In this document: positions 35,892 to 48,477 of the stretch, one piece after another | Numbering within the stretch: position 1 is the first letter of the stretch | Layout of the letters: the number at the start of each line of letters is the position of its first letter | Program-made: the position numbers and the translations under genes | Notes under the pieces: generated by a model | The model's database searches: none | The model's input: the letters and a program-made list of their open reading frames with translations, nothing else | Told to the model about the DNA's origin: nothing | Source: Apostichopus japonicus | Taxonomy: Eukaryota > Echinodermata > Holothuroidea > Aspidochirotida > Stichopodidae | Direction: 5' to 3' | Assembly (NCBI RefSeq): GCF_037975245.1 | Contig: NC_092569.1 | Coordinates: 23,342,168-23,406,167, forward strand | Length of the DNA: 64,000 nt

Positions 35892-35936
35892 AGTTTATCA
35901 AAGTGGATATATAAATACAGTGTTTTTCTTATAAAT
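35892..35936 (+). promoter_or_regulatory. Possible 5' UTR acceptor or TATA region of the Toll-like receptor
   Basis: CATCTTTCAG ends at 35891 and would be a usable splice acceptor for a 5' UTR exon. A TATATAAATA box lies at about 35908-35917, but it is only ~20 bp before the ATG, too close to act as TATA box for this start. I favour the acceptor reading. Confidence 0.25.
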
Positions 35937-38900
35937 ATGAAGTCGATTTTGCTTCATTGTCATTGCAATGTTACCATTCTGTTCCTTTTGTTGAATATAA
36001 TCTCGTTCGGTGGATGCATGGTCAACGAAACGATTTGCCTACAGCGGTGGGACTGCAAATGGCGAACTGATTTTCAATATAACCACACGGAGGGGCAATG
36101 TTCATACCTTCTACCCGGATATTACCCTATAGACGGCCCCTCTTCTTTAGCCCCGGAAGGAAGCAGATGTAATTTAAATGTCGATTGCAAAAGGGGAGAC
36201 GTTAACTCCACTGAGATGTTTGAATGTACACAGCTCCTTACTTCACAGTCGCTTGTGGAATCTCTGCGTCTTTACCGTTGTAACAATTTGGAACTTAAAA
36301 ATGGAGATCTCGAGTTTTTAACTTCTATGATAGAATTTAATATATCATACGCTGTCATAAAGGAGATGCAAGATGAAGTATTTTACAAAACAACTAACCT
36401 TGTTACCGTAGACGTCTATCAGGACTACGAAGCAGGAGTTAGCATATCGGAATATCCCCGGGCATTTATAGGTCCTGTGCCTCAAAGCACGAGCGAAACT
36501 AGCAACACTTTCCTGCCAAATTTGAGACATTTGATACTTTCTAGCTTTAATTTTTCAACGGGGATTCCAGAGAATGCTTTTCAACACCTTGGTGCTTTGC
36601 AAACTTTAGAATTTGAGTTTGTTACCCTCCAAAACAGCGATTTTCAAAGTATGCAAAATTTGACAGAACTTGCACACCTTAAAATTTACGACAGTCAAAA
36701 CATAGACTCGCTGCCACCACGTATCTCGACTTTCATGCCGAATCTCCAACATTTTGAAATCTCTATGACTAATATTTCTAATATAACTGTTCAACAGTTA
36801 GAATCATTCCATAAGCTGGAAACACTCATATTGGACAATAACTTGCTTGTAAATATTGACTTGTTGGCATTTCAACATTTGACAAATCTGAGGAGTCTGT
36901 CTCTAGCTGGAAACCGACAACTACAAATAATTCCTTTCTTTGACAGACTTACCCAACTTGAAAAACTTGATCTCAGCAACTGTGCAGTATCTAATCTTTC
37001 TCTTGAAGTATTTTCAAATCTCGACAATTTAAGACATTTGAGTTTAAAGAAGAACAAACTAAGGCAAATTCCACCCCTTTTCATGAATTTTCCAAGTATA
37101 ACCGGAACTATTACATTAAAAAATGTTGAAATCGTTGATTTATCAGACAATGAGATCAGTAGCATTATGGCGTACACATTCAGTAACTTAGAAAATCTGA
37201 AATCTATAGATTTGTATAAAAATTACATTACGGTAGTGCATTATAGGACATTTTTTAATTTAAAATCACTCGAGAAAGTATCTCTGGAATTCAATGCCAT
37301 TCGAAATATTCACAGAGAAGCATTTGACGGAATAAGTACCTTGAAAAACTTGAATTTAGAGGGTAATATGTTAAAAAATTTCCCAAAGCTTTCAAATGTT
37401 AATTGGGAGGTTGACCTTGATCATAAACTTCCACGAGATCCCTTTTCAACGGACATACGAAGTAATCCACTCCAATGTAACTGTGACATGTTTAGGGATG
37501 TGTTTACTCGTGTTGGTCGAGACATATGGCAATTGCAATATTACTACGATATTATCTGGCCTGGCAATTACTTTTTGACAAACCAACTTTTCGTTCAAGC
37601 GAAATTTCTCGAATGCCAGACAGAACTATACGGCAAGAATAAAATAGACCTAATGCTACATGATCCAGAGAGGTGGTTCTCCTCTGTTTCGTCCATTGAT
37701 TTATGTCCCCATCCTTGTCGGTGCCTCAGCCAATGTTCAAACGGGCATTTCTATGCTGTTTGCCGGCATGCTAATCTGACTTCAATACCAAACGGATTAG
37801 GCTCGTGGGTCAATACTCTCTATCTTGAAGGAAATATGATTACCCAATTAGATTCGACATCACTTTCCAATATGCCTGACCTTACCAACGTTGACTTGGG
37901 AGACAATCGAATTTCTTCCATAGAGGACGGCACCTTTCATAACTTGCATAGTTTACGCGAAGTATCTCTACGTGGTAATAACCTTACTGTGATTCATTCC
38001 AGTACGTTCAACATCTCCTCGTCTCAGTTGAAATACCTTGATATATCGTCAAACAATATTGCTGACATCGATCGTGACAGTTTTCTAAGCGTTTCTTCTT
38101 TGGAAGTTTTAAAACTTGACCAAAACAAATTAGAGACAATTTCTCAAGGAGTCTTTGATAATCTACACAATTTATCGCTGTTAACGATTAGCGACAACCC
38201 ATTCAACTGCACTTGTGATTTGCTGTATTTAACAGATTGGTATGTAAAAGTAGCGTTTGTTCCCGAAAGGAGTTTCTCTAGCGATATTGCAGAAATAGGA
38301 TGTGCTCCATTTTTGAACGAAACTGAACTTTACGATTGGATGCAAGAGCAAACAGTGACATGTAACCCGGTGATTCCCCCTTCTGACAGACCGAAACCAA
38401 GCTCGGTTATAGTTGTTCTTGTTGGGGTTTGTGCTGCTGCAATTACTTCACTTGTTTTAGGTTTCATCTACAAGTTTCGGTTGGAAATATTAGTCCTCAT
38501 ATACACAAAGACAGGTGTGAAAATATTTGACAGAAATGATAGTAACGGGGAAGAAGAGAAAACATTTGACGCTTTTATATCTTTCAGTAGCATGGATAGG
38601 CAGTTTGTTCTAGAAGAATTCATCCCGAGACTGGAAAGTGAAGAAAACAAACGAAAACTTTGTATTCATCATAGAGATTTCGTCGTAGGTGAATGTATCG
38701 CAACCAATATTATTAATGCTATAGAGAATAGTAACAAGATTTTAATACTGTGTTCTAAAAATTACTTGGAGAGTGAGTGGTGTTCTTATGAGTTTAAGAA
38801 ATCACACCATCAGGCATTGAGTGATCGCAGTCGTAGAATTGTTCTCATCATGATGGAAGATGTCAATAAATCTACATTGGATAAGGAAATCAAAGCTTAC

Positions 38901-39044
38901 ATCTCAACTAATACTTATTTAGAAAAGAAAGATCCATTATTTTGGTCAAAATTACTATATTCTGTGCCAGCAGCTAAGCGTGGCAATATCGACACATTGA
39001 AAGAAACGAATGCAAACAATGTCTCTTCTGAAACATGTGTTTAG
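35937..39044 (+). CDS. Toll-like receptor, multiple-cysteine-cluster type, single exon
   Basis: 1035 codons, ATG to TAG, uninterrupted. Residues 1-27: signal peptide (hydrophobic ILFLLLNIISFGGC). About 80-500: leucine-rich repeats (many LxxLxLxxN-type units). About 509-588: first LRR C-terminal Cys cap (CNCD). About 590-625: an N-terminal type cap (CPHPCRCLSQC), then about five more repeats. About 754-810: second C-terminal cap (CTCD). 823-846: transmembrane helix (VIVVLVGVCAAAITSLVLGF). About 876-1015: TIR domain with box 1 FDAFISFSS, box 2 RDFVVGE and box 3 FW. Two Cys clusters are the mcc/Drosophila-Toll plan, unlike the single cluster of vertebrate receptors. Expected role: membrane sensing of microbial or cytokine-like ligands and signalling through MyD88-type adaptors. 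No neighbour suggests the ligand. Confidence 0.93.
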   Translation: MKSILLHCHCNVTILFLLLNIISFGGCMVNETICLQRWDCKWRTDFQYNHTEGQCSYLLPGYYPIDGPSSLAPEGSRCNLNVDCKRGDVNSTEMFECTQLLTSQSLVESLRLYRCNNLELKNGDLEFLTSMIEFNISYAVIKEMQDEVFYKTTNLVTVDVYQDYEAGVSISEYPRAFIGPVPQSTSETSNTFLPNLRHLILSSFNFSTGIPENAFQHLGALQTLEFEFVTLQNSDFQSMQNLTELAHLKIYDSQNIDSLPPRISTFMPNLQHFEISMTNISNITVQQLESFHKLETLILDNNLLVNIDLLAFQHLTNLRSLSLAGNRQLQIIPFFDRLTQLEKLDLSNCAVSNLSLEVFSNLDNLRHLSLKKNKLRQIPPLFMNFPSITGTITLKNVEIVDLSDNEISSIMAYTFSNLENLKSIDLYKNYITVVHYRTFFNLKSLEKVSLEFNAIRNIHREAFDGISTLKNLNLEGNMLKNFPKLSNVNWEVDLDHKLPRDPFSTDIRSNPLQCNCDMFRDVFTRVGRDIWQLQYYYDIIWPGNYFLTNQLFVQAKFLECQTELYGKNKIDLMLHDPERWFSSVSSIDLCPHPCRCLSQCSNGHFYAVCRHANLTSIPNGLGSWVNTLYLEGNMITQLDSTSLSNMPDLTNVDLGDNRISSIEDGTFHNLHSLREVSLRGNNLTVIHSSTFNISSSQLKYLDISSNNIADIDRDSFLSVSSLEVLKLDQNKLETISQGVFDNLHNLSLLTISDNPFNCTCDLLYLTDWYVKVAFVPERSFSSDIAEIGCAPFLNETELYDWMQEQTVTCNPVIPPSDRPKPSSVIVVLVGVCAAAITSLVLGFIYKFRLEILVLIYTKTGVKIFDRNDSNGEEEKTFDAFISFSSMDRQFVLEEFIPRLESEENKRKLCIHHRDFVVGECIATNIINAIENSNKILILCSKNYLESEWCSYEFKKSHHQALSDRSRRIVLIMMEDVNKSTLDKEIKAYISTNTYLEKKDPLFWSKLLYSVPAAKRGNIDTLKETNANNVSSETCV

Positions 39045-39114
39045 ACCGATTATTGAGTATTTATCCCATTCAGATATGATATGAGAAGTGGGAAGAAAAT
39101 GTCACCCATTATAA

Positions 39115-39190
39115 GGGCTGGGTGGCTCAGTTGGTAAACCGTAGGGCTTATAAACCAGCCTAGGTCACTGGTTCAAATCCGATTCTAGCT
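39115..39190 (+). repeat. tRNA-derived SINE head, copy near the Toll-like receptor
   Basis: Begins GGGCTGGGTGGCTCAGTTGG (A-box-like) and has GGTTCAAATCC (B box), ending TTCTAGC. It matches the tRNA-like pieces at 48478 and 57104. The T-stem is imperfect and the anticodon arm does not fold well, so it is a SINE head or tRNA relic rather than a working tRNA gene. Confidence 0.5.
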
Positions 39191-39213
39191 TCAACTATAT
39201 CTGCTCATTTTAG

Positions 39214-39515
39214 CCGGTTCACACAGAGATTACAGTAACTACTGTAAATCTTAAAGTTTTGAACCAACGTTAACACTGGATTATGCTGACAAATCTGATA
39301 AATCTGTAGCTTGTGCTACTAGGTTTACTATAAGAACTGAAAATATGTGTAATCCCAACGAATCCCAACAACTGGATTTGTTGGAATTACACATATCCTC
39401 AGTTCTTACTGTTATCCTAATAGCACATGCTACCGATTCATAGCACGATCCTGTCTTTACTTTGGTACAGAACTTAAAGATTTTTAGTAGTTACTGTGTT
39501 CTCTGTGTGTACCAG
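39214..39515. mobile_element. Long-inverted-repeat MITE, CACACAGAG family, copy 1
   Basis: Left arm CCGGTTCACACAGAGATTAC and the inverted right arm (reads TGGTACACACAGAGAACACA on the opposite strand) both continue with AGTAACTACT and an AATCTT motif. The pairing extends far inward (GTGTAATCCCAAC opposite GTTGGAATTACAC), so nearly all ~300 bp folds as a hairpin. A second copy is at 55762-56064. No coding capacity. Confidence 0.7.
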
Positions 39516-40463
39516 GTCCCCATTTCCATTGTATTATCCGTTGTTAATTCACTTGACATGTGTATAAAAATAGAAATATTCATGGAATGTAGATTGAATT
39601 TAGTTATAGTCTAACCACCATCGTGTATGGTGTTTCAGCTTTGCGTTCTCATTTGACAAAACATAAAGGACTTATTAATGGCAGCAGGTTTCAGATTTCT
39701 TCCTTGTCAACCAAAGCTGGATATGAATCAGATACAATATTTATGATAGGAATTTTAAACAATGGGAAGTGACGTAAAATTTAGAGAAACTGATTCGTTA
39801 TCACATTTGTGGTAAGGAACCATATACGGCGCAATGTACATTTTAAAGTACTTTATCTGTTTATTATCGTTTTGTCTGCAATTTTGTCTAAACTTATCGA
39901 GTAGTGCTCAGAATGTTAAAGATAAGATATTCTATCACATTCCAACAAATGAAGGTAAATCAAATTTTCAATAATTGTTCATGGACATTTCGTAGCTCCG
40001 ACACGTTATTCATACCTAATCTTATAATCTATATGATATTATTATTATAATTATATATATATATATATATATAGCCTGATATGTCGAAATATAATATTTT
40101 AGTAAATATAAACTTTAGTAAATATGAATATACATATTTGTACGTTAACAGTGTACAAACCTTTCGTAAGTGGTATCGTGTCAAACAGTTTTCTGTTCAT
40201 TCTCGGCTTTGATTGGTAAATTATTTAGTAGTCCTAGCCTAAGTCTAAATTAAAGGAGATTGGCAAACCATAACAGATTGTTTCAAAATCTAGTCGCTAC
40301 GGATCAAATCCGTATCGTTTATCTCGATTTTAACAGCTAACCACATGTACATAATTCATGAAATTTACCATAAGATCCTGACCATCTTCCCACTGTAAAA
40401 AAAAAACGCACTCTCAGGTTGAGCTGTAAGGTAGATCCAATTCATTTTTACGAACCATGTAAG
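39516..40463. other. No gene recognised; TA microsatellite
   Basis: AT-rich DNA with a (TA)n run at about 40053-40071. No exon or known element was found. Confidence 0.45.
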
Positions 40464-40911
40464 CAGTGGCGTAGCTAGAGTGCGGGTAGGGGTAGGGTGG
40501 GGATGGGGTCGTCTATAGCAATATTCAGGGACGAAACGGGTACGCCTAAAAAGTTGCACATGCACAAAAAGCATATACACTGGCAACTGTAGTTAAACTA
40601 ATGGAAATGATAGTAACATTTTGCATCTATATTTTGCATTTTGGCAAAAATTATGATATGGGAGAGTTCTTTTCATCTTCTTAGAACGAGCCCCAACAGG
40701 AACGTCGGCAAAGTTGCATACCCATCCACCCCCCCCCCCTCACCTTGCCCCTCTAAATTCCAACCTGAAACAAAGGGTAGAACCTATAATGGTGTCATAA
40801 AAATAACATATCAATGTAAGTGCTAATTAATTCTTAATTTCTCTAACTCTTTAAAAGGGGACACATATTTTGCTTTGCCCCCTCACACCATGAAGACTGT
40901 CTACGCACCTG
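40464..40911. mobile_element. Non-autonomous hAT-like MITE (about 448 bp)
   Basis: Starts CAGTGGCGTAGCTAG and ends with the imperfect inverse GTCTACGCACCTG. The 8 bp flanks CATGTAAG and AGTGTAAG share TGTAAG, consistent with an aged 8-bp target duplication. GC-rich patches (GGGTAGGGGTAGGG near 40482 and a C run at 40729-40738) lie inside. Same terminal style as the element at 3623-3907. Confidence 0.5.
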
Positions 40912-43900
40912 AGTGTAAGCTATATTCACGAGGAGATTGATATACTCCAACTAGACATTTAATCTGGTCAAATTGGCTTTCTCCCTTTATGGATTGGTTG
41001 TGGTTTAATCGAATCACAGAAATTTATGTTCACGACGCATGTATTTTAATTTCATATTAAGTTTCATTTTAATTTATCAATCATGGATCTTTCTTTCACT
41101 TGTGAACGACATATAGTGCCAAAGGAATATTATAATTCAAACATACTATGCAACTGCTTTAACATGTCATACCATGTGTTATATACAAAAGAAGAAAACC
41201 TATATTATTAAACATACATTTTCTTCCTTCACTATCTTGAAGTGTAGGGTATGATTGGCCATTGTACATCATTTACCACAGTTACCTCTTTTAAATGTGG
41301 TTCCTACTGTTTCACCAACACATATCTTAGCTAAATGTTTACTACGTTGTCTAAAGTGTTATATTATTACAACATTAACAAATGGGGAGTTTGAGTTGCG
41401 GGTGATGGGGGGTGGCTGGGGTTTGAAGTTGCTTAGGCTTTGTTGTGGTTTAGATTTTCTTGAAACATTACGTTGCAGTTGAATAATTCAAAATGGTGTC
41501 TAGATAAAAGAGATGGCGTCAGACGCAGAAACTAACCTATTCCCAACCGTTCAATCCATCGGCCCCCTCTGCCACCCCCACCCCCTTGTTCATCCACAAA
41601 TGGTATACCATCGATATTAGCATTCTACATATTTCAATGTTGTCAGAACTACAAACAGAAATACGTATCTACTTTTAACACTGTGATGACGCTTTAGGAG
41701 TGAAGTGACCGTTACCAAAGGGGGTTTTATGCCAGATACTCTGTAGTATAATAGAGCGATACAATTCAGTCTATAAGTAGACCTAAATTTGTAAGAATTG
41801 ACTCAGAGGCAAGCACCGAATTCATCTCTCGAACTAGAGATAGTTTTGTTAGTGTATTGTGAGTGTATTGTAACTTGCCAGGAATTAAGTAGTCTAATGT
41901 CACGGTGCGTAACTATTGCAATGTGTTTCTGTATGGAGCACACCAATTCCTTACTTCTGTCGGCGTGAAAAGTGTTGAGGGTTTGAGAGGATGTGTCACG
42001 GCATGTTAAGTATCCGCTGGTAAATATAGACCTGACATAAACACTTATCTATTGGTGAGTAACTGAACAGGAAACTCTCGCGGAAGAAGGTCTACATGTC
42101 TTCCTACACCGCAAAGGTAATTGAGTAAGATAATGAACATTACAGAACTGAGACACGACGTCTGTCACGTATGATATATGTCCAGATAGGATACCGCTGT
42201 TTCTATACTCGCAAAACGACTCGCATACATTTCTTGTAATCGTCATGTGCTGGGCTTGAAATTTATTCCCGTTCAGAGTTGTTGACTCAATGTATGATAA
42301 TGGATAATGAATTGACAGCACCTCATATCAGCAATGAGAGGGCGAATATCCTTCATAAATGAACCACAAGGTACCGGTAAGTTTTAAACTTGCAATAGCC
42401 AACCACCCTATTTTAACGTTTTCAATGGAATACCTTCATTTCCCGTGTTATATATAAGTTATAGCTTAATGTACGATAGATCTCCCCGAGAGTGCCAACC
42501 AATTAATTTCTACAGGTTTGGAATGGGTTAAAATACTTTATTAATAGGAATGCATTGGATACCGTGTTCGACGTGGGTAAACTTGTACGACCGATGTATA
42601 ATTATACTAAACGTATACTTCAAATGTCCGGTAAAAATACTACAAGATTACATGTTCAATGCATACTATGGGACGTACACATTTTCGCCTGGATTATTTA
42701 AGAAACGAGAATAAAAAACAAATCGTGTGGTTCTACTCCCTTTCCAAGTGATTCGCTAAACTCACATGACGTAACATCATCAGGATTGTACGAGCTCATT
42801 CTCAATTTAAGGGGTGGGGGTGGGTGGGGTGGTTGGCTTTGTGAATTGATTAAATTGTTTGGTTTTCGTACCGACGATCTCTCTTGGGTAACTTTTCATA
42901 AAGATAGTATCATATACAGTTTACAACATAGGCTACTCCTAGTAACTTCGATATGTTATTACCTGTCAATTATACATTTTAAATGTGGTAATGGAAAAGT
43001 TTGCATATTATTACCTTTTCAACTGTGTGGATAGATCCAATCCCTTCGAATATATTTGTAGATATATATTATGCGTGACTATCTGGACAAAACGTCTGCG
43101 TACCGTAAAAAAAAGTACTTATCCAGGTACCGCACTCAGCCCCTCCCGATTCAGAAAATAGTGTTTTGACACTAAACAGTATAGCTATAAACAACATAGG
43201 TTTGATCAAGTATATAAATCAGCAATGGAAATATGAAGCGTGAGTCGCACGTGGTCAATCCTTACGTTTTGTTTATGTTTTCTTATGCGATGCTTTATTG
43301 GTACCGTACCGTTATATGGTAATATATTACTGTAGGTATTTCCCGATGCTAGCACACCCCCCCCCCCCCACCCCAACACCCTCCTCCGCAAACCCATGTA
43401 ACCGTTAACGAATTCTGGTTGCCTTATCGTAATAATACTCGACAGCAATGACGACCTTATCGGCATGCTTGTTTCCATGATAAAGTGGTTGTCAAGTGTT
43501 TAATATGTAGTTTATGAACTCAAGCCGTCTACAAACATTTGATATAGTTTAATTGTCCATTTGACAAGGTTTATGAACTTCCTTAGTTTTATAGTACTAT
43601 AGAAATGTCAGCATTAATAATCATTAACAGTCTCTCATCAAATGTACAGGGCATATAATGAATGATAAGTTAAATTAAATGGAAATTATTATAATAGATG
43701 TCTGTGTATGACATACACAATTATATTTATTTAATGCCATGACGTCACTCAAGTGATCGTGAGGCACAGCCATGTTTACTTACACTTTTAAAAAGAAGAA
43801 TATTTTTCTTTATCAAAATTTCCAGTGGACGAAGATTTGACCCAGGGCTGTACCGCTGTGAATCCCTCACCCATGCACAATCCATTACAATCTAAAACAG

Positions 43901-46852
43901 AGTGAATTAAATTCATAATGACAATAACTTTTATCATAAACTATCATGTTATACACGCCCGACAGCTGCTTGTTAATTGGAAAATTCATAGCATATATTA
44001 ACAAGTTTTGACATTGTAGTTTCGCACATATCTTTCTGGCCTCAGATTTGTAGACGTTACTCCAATTAACCTTCAAGTTTTGTGTAATTATTCTATTATT
44101 GCATATCGAAGGAATATGAATTATGTTATTAGCAAGTGGCTGATTTGTTAAGAAAAATGCTAAGAAAATAACATGTCTACCAAAAGTTGCATTCTCTTGA
44201 AGGGCTTTGTGCTGTGCCCCTATATGATATTGTGGGTTAATATTATGTCTGTCAATGGGTGTTCTGAGTCCCTTGTGGTATATATGTTTGCGTCCCTGTT
44301 CGTTAGTCTGTATCTGTGACAGTCATGAAGTGCATACTTCGCCTTCTTGACAGCATAGTTTTACAGCTTTATATCGGCCATTTGCAGTACGATACTGTGA
44401 ACTCTTCAAGGGAGGAATGACCCTTTAAACATATGGAGCTCACCAATGAAATTGGCTGGACCACTTATTCTAAGAAATCGTTTCATCGGGTACAACACAA
44501 CATTCAACAGAAATACATAAGAACTTACGAATCAAACGTCTACTTTGCATTACACTATTGTCAAGGACAAATGATGTAGAATGATATTCAAGGGTGCTCT
44601 GCTATTTGAATCTAAGAGAACATGAAGTAGGATTTAGGCTGGGATGAGGAGCCGACTTCATAATCTATTTAAAATAGCGTTAAAGGAGCATTATGGAGGT
44701 TAAAACATTTTTAAAACTGAATACCTTGAAAAACGGAACATCAATAAAGAAACATTACTAGCACTCATTTCTCTTTGTGTCTTAGAATATGGCGTATGAA
44801 AATTAAAATTATGACTAAAGATACACCCTTGCAGCGATAGCATACCATATTAATGGAGTACAAATCTGCACAAAAGATTAACCTTTTCCTTAAGGTAATG
44901 CAAAAAACTAAGTTATGTAGCAACTGTGTTAGACATTATCGTTATCTTCTTTTAATTTGAAGTTCAATTGGTGTGAAATATCATAACTGGAGATATACAG
45001 AACTTTAGAAATGAATGATTAAAAATGGAGAGTGTCAGAGATTACTCGCCGGGGAAGGTTGTTAGAGTGAGTGCTTGGTGGGGTTCCAACCCTACATCAT
45101 GTAAATTGAACCACCAAAGCGCGATATGGAAGATGATGATATAACCGGACCCATCATAGCTAACACATGTCACGTGTTTGTTATATACCTGTAGGCTTAT
45201 AGGCTTACTCTTGTTTTAGTATCAACTGCATTTTGCGTAGTCTCGTTCAAGATCTTATTCAACTTACGTAAAGCGAGGCATATACGCTGGTGCTGTTAAA
45301 GTTAGTCCTGCGCCCTCACATCCTCTGAAGTTAATACTGAGGGAAACTGGTAGTATCTATTCCGTTCCTCGGCACCTGATACTCATGGCTTTAGTACATT
45401 AACTACTGGTGCCACCTGTAACACGTGTAACCGTGTTACGAACAAGTAAAAGGAAAACTTACTGATACACTGTTGTGGGACATGGACAGTTGTTGCTGTT
45501 TAGTCCTTTCTTCGTTCTCGGCATGACGAATTGGAGTAATTTAAAGAGAGTTGTGAACTGGAATCAGTCGGTACCGTACCTCCTTTACTTCATCTCGTAG
45601 GCCTTTTCATCTTCTTAGACTCCTTGTCCAGTCGCGCAGTTCTTTGTCTTACATTCGAACAAGTGAACAGCTTTGCAGTTGTTACAGTGCCACTTGTAAC
45701 ACATGTTACCGTGTTACGAACACAAAGTAGTAATTACTGATGCACGGTTGTGGGACATGAACGGTAGTTGCTGTACCAGCTATGAGTATCGGATGTCCTA
45801 GAGGACTCGTCTTTCAACATATGACAATGATCACACAGTCACAGTCTCGATGTAAAGGGGGACTGGGGTTGAGAGTGAATCAATAAAGTTGTTTCGTTTT
45901 TCGTGCTCAAGTTCTTTCTTGGCTGACTTTTCTTTGGAATGCAATAGCTCAATGTAAACACGCCCTCGCTGAATAATTGAAGAACAATTGGATTATTTAC
46001 CGTTAAGGACATAATCGAAATTCGTGTTGTAAGATATTAGCAACGTCTTGACCAATATTACGTCTTGAGTTGTGATGTTACTTGTATCACACTGACCAAG
46101 CCATGTATTTGGATCATACGCAGTCTAACAAAGTGGACATAAGGTAACTTAGTAATTATCATCTTATCAACTCTCTTATTCAGTTAATTCACTAATTAAA
46201 TGCTAAGTTTCAGTTTGCCAGTTGATAATCTCAAGTGTTTGCCTAACTCAGCCGATTCTCAGGGCTCTATCGGTTAAAACTGTTAAAGGTGTGTACCAAT
46301 TAATCAGTTAAATCTGATGTGTGTTATAATTCTTAACATGTGTTACATTTATGACCAGTTACTACTGAGTAGGACTCACGAACAGAAAATACTAAACATA
46401 CAATCCTATGAATAATGATTGACTAGACTAATCAGACTACTTTAAAGGTTTCGCCAATAATTTCGTCCAAACATATCATATGAAATATATCAGAATAAAA
46501 TACAGGTTTAAAATCATTCGTCCTCTGATTCTGGTGTTACCATCCAAATTTTAACAAATATCTCTCTTCATAGATCGATATATCAAGTACATAGTTATAA
46601 AACAAAATATCTTTTACCCCCAAAAAGTGTAAATTTACAATGAAAATATGCTGATGCCACCTCGTGTAACTTATTTCATAGATTCTCAAATTATCAGTCA
46701 TTTTGCCCACATAAAAATCCTTTCCCAATGTACTAAACTTCCTGTATTACCTTGACATGAGATACGTTTCTTCTACAAGACACTTAAAATATCCGCTTAT
46801 ATATATACTTAGAACAACAGAAATCAAGGTAAAAGTTTCCTTAACAAGTATA
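40912..46852. other. Long stretch without recognised genes
   Basis: About 5.9 kb of AT-rich DNA. Visible structure: a C run at 43361-43370 with the flanking CCCCAACACCC patch, G-rich patches at 41398-41420 and 42810-42835, and the direct repeat pair at 45411 and 45688 listed separately. The minus-strand frame 42049-42321 is Cys-containing but has no clear splice borders or family similarity, so it is not called. Confidence 0.45.
45411..45774 (+). repeat. Pair of ~88-bp direct repeats 277 bp apart
   Basis: 45411-45499 and 45688-45774 share GTGCCACNTGTAACAC, a TGTTACG core (GTAACACGTGTAACCGTGTTACG-type palindrome, read in two halves) and GGTTGTGGGACATG-like sequence followed by GTTGCTGT. The palindromic GTAACACNNGTTAC part could bind a dimeric factor, but that is inference. 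The units may also be the ends of an unrecognised element. Confidence 0.5.
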
Positions 46853-48477
46853 ACCTAGTTTGGGAGGAAATGAAGCCTTCACTCAACTCAGGACAGATCG
46901 TTTCCTCATTAATTCGTTCCAATTGCCTTTCAATTTCCTTTTTATGGAACACTGTCTCAATTAACCCAAGACTTAACTTCTAAGAATATGCCGAGAGGTT
47001 TCCTGGATTTTAAAAAAAAATGTCTGAAACGCATAGATTCCTGAAAAGTTACGGTTGGTGTAATAAATGAATGGAATTAAGTGAAGGAGCAAAGTTTACT
47101 CAATAGGTACTCAAGGATCAGAGAGAGTGCAATCTGGGGTGTGAGAGGGTGTAGGGCGGCTTCGGTAGTTGTTTCTTGAGGAGACAAGTCAAGATAACCT
47201 TAACTCTCCCAACAATTTCGTGTAACAACTGTCTTAATTTCGTAATAAAAGGTTAATTTCAATAACAAAATGCCACTTTTCCATCATCAAAATGTATGGG
47301 GAAATGTACTTTTCGTTACCAAACAAACAGCACTCCTAATGTATGGAAAGGGGTACTTTTTAGACTTTGCCGCTGTGAACTGGTGCATGGCCAAAAGTAA
47401 TCGAGTGTGTTGTCGTACACTGTGAAACGACAACGTACTGCATATTTCTTATATGAAACTAAACCTCTAATAAAAATAAGATATTAAATAATTAAGTCTT
47501 CCCGTGTTAACAATTTATTCTAGCAATTTACGAATCAAATATATCATGACCTTAACACCAAATGTTTTTTTTTTCAAAAATTCTGAGATAAATGTTTCAA
47601 CCTCGAGTCCATCTTTGTGTCAACAGAACATAAGTACGGTCTCATTTTAATTTAAGTCACTCTACATGCATTTGTTTCTATCAAATGTAATATTTAACAA
47701 ACACTCATATACAATCCATAATACGTTTTCTTATATCAAAATTGTTAGCAATAGGTGTAGGTGGAACAAAATAATTGTACTAAACAAAATTGATAAAATG
47801 ATATTTATGAAGTCATTGATCCTGAGGCAATATTTCCACAAAGTGCAAAAAAGATCGTAGTCTTATTTGCTTCTACAATTTAATACGCAATCTTATATCC
47901 AAAATGGGCACGAGTTAAGGCCAGGCGAGAGGGGATAATAGGTGACCCAGGGCTCGGGGTCAATGAGGATATCCACGGGACGAATTTGAAAATGGATCAA
48001 AGTTTATGAAAAATAATGTATGCTGATTGTCATAATATAATCTCGGGAATATGGTGGTGCAAGTAAACTAGCTGTAATTTAATCAGCGCGTTCCTCCGCT
48101 GGGGAATGAAGTTCGATTACAAAACAAACTATTAATATACTTATAAAACTAAATGCATAACGGAAAACACTGCAATTTTAGATAACGATAAAGGGCAAAC
48201 AATTTGTTATGTCTACTAGAAACGGGGTTCAAACAAGTGGCCACTGGGTTACAAGCACATCGCTTCACAAATTCAGCTATCCAGCCATTAGATGGTGACT
48301 CCCTAATATAGCATGATATATTTAAACAGAATTTCTAATGTAATATCTCCCCCGCATCTTTTCGCATGAATCCGACAGAAACTTAGGCGTGATCCCTTGT
48401 TAAACGGTAGCAATGTACTGTGGCTCCTGACTTGCACCCACATCAAAGAACTGGCTGTGGGGATTTCAAACAACTAA

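Noticed and set aside
35907-35917. TATATAAATA as core promoter of the Toll-like receptor
   Set aside because: It is only about 20 bp before the ATG, leaving no room for a 5' UTR; a splice acceptor at 35891 fits better.
42049-42321. Cys-containing 90-codon minus-strand frame, briefly considered as a WSC-like or other extracellular exon
   Set aside because: The Cys spacing does not match a domain I can name and the borders lack convincing splice sites.
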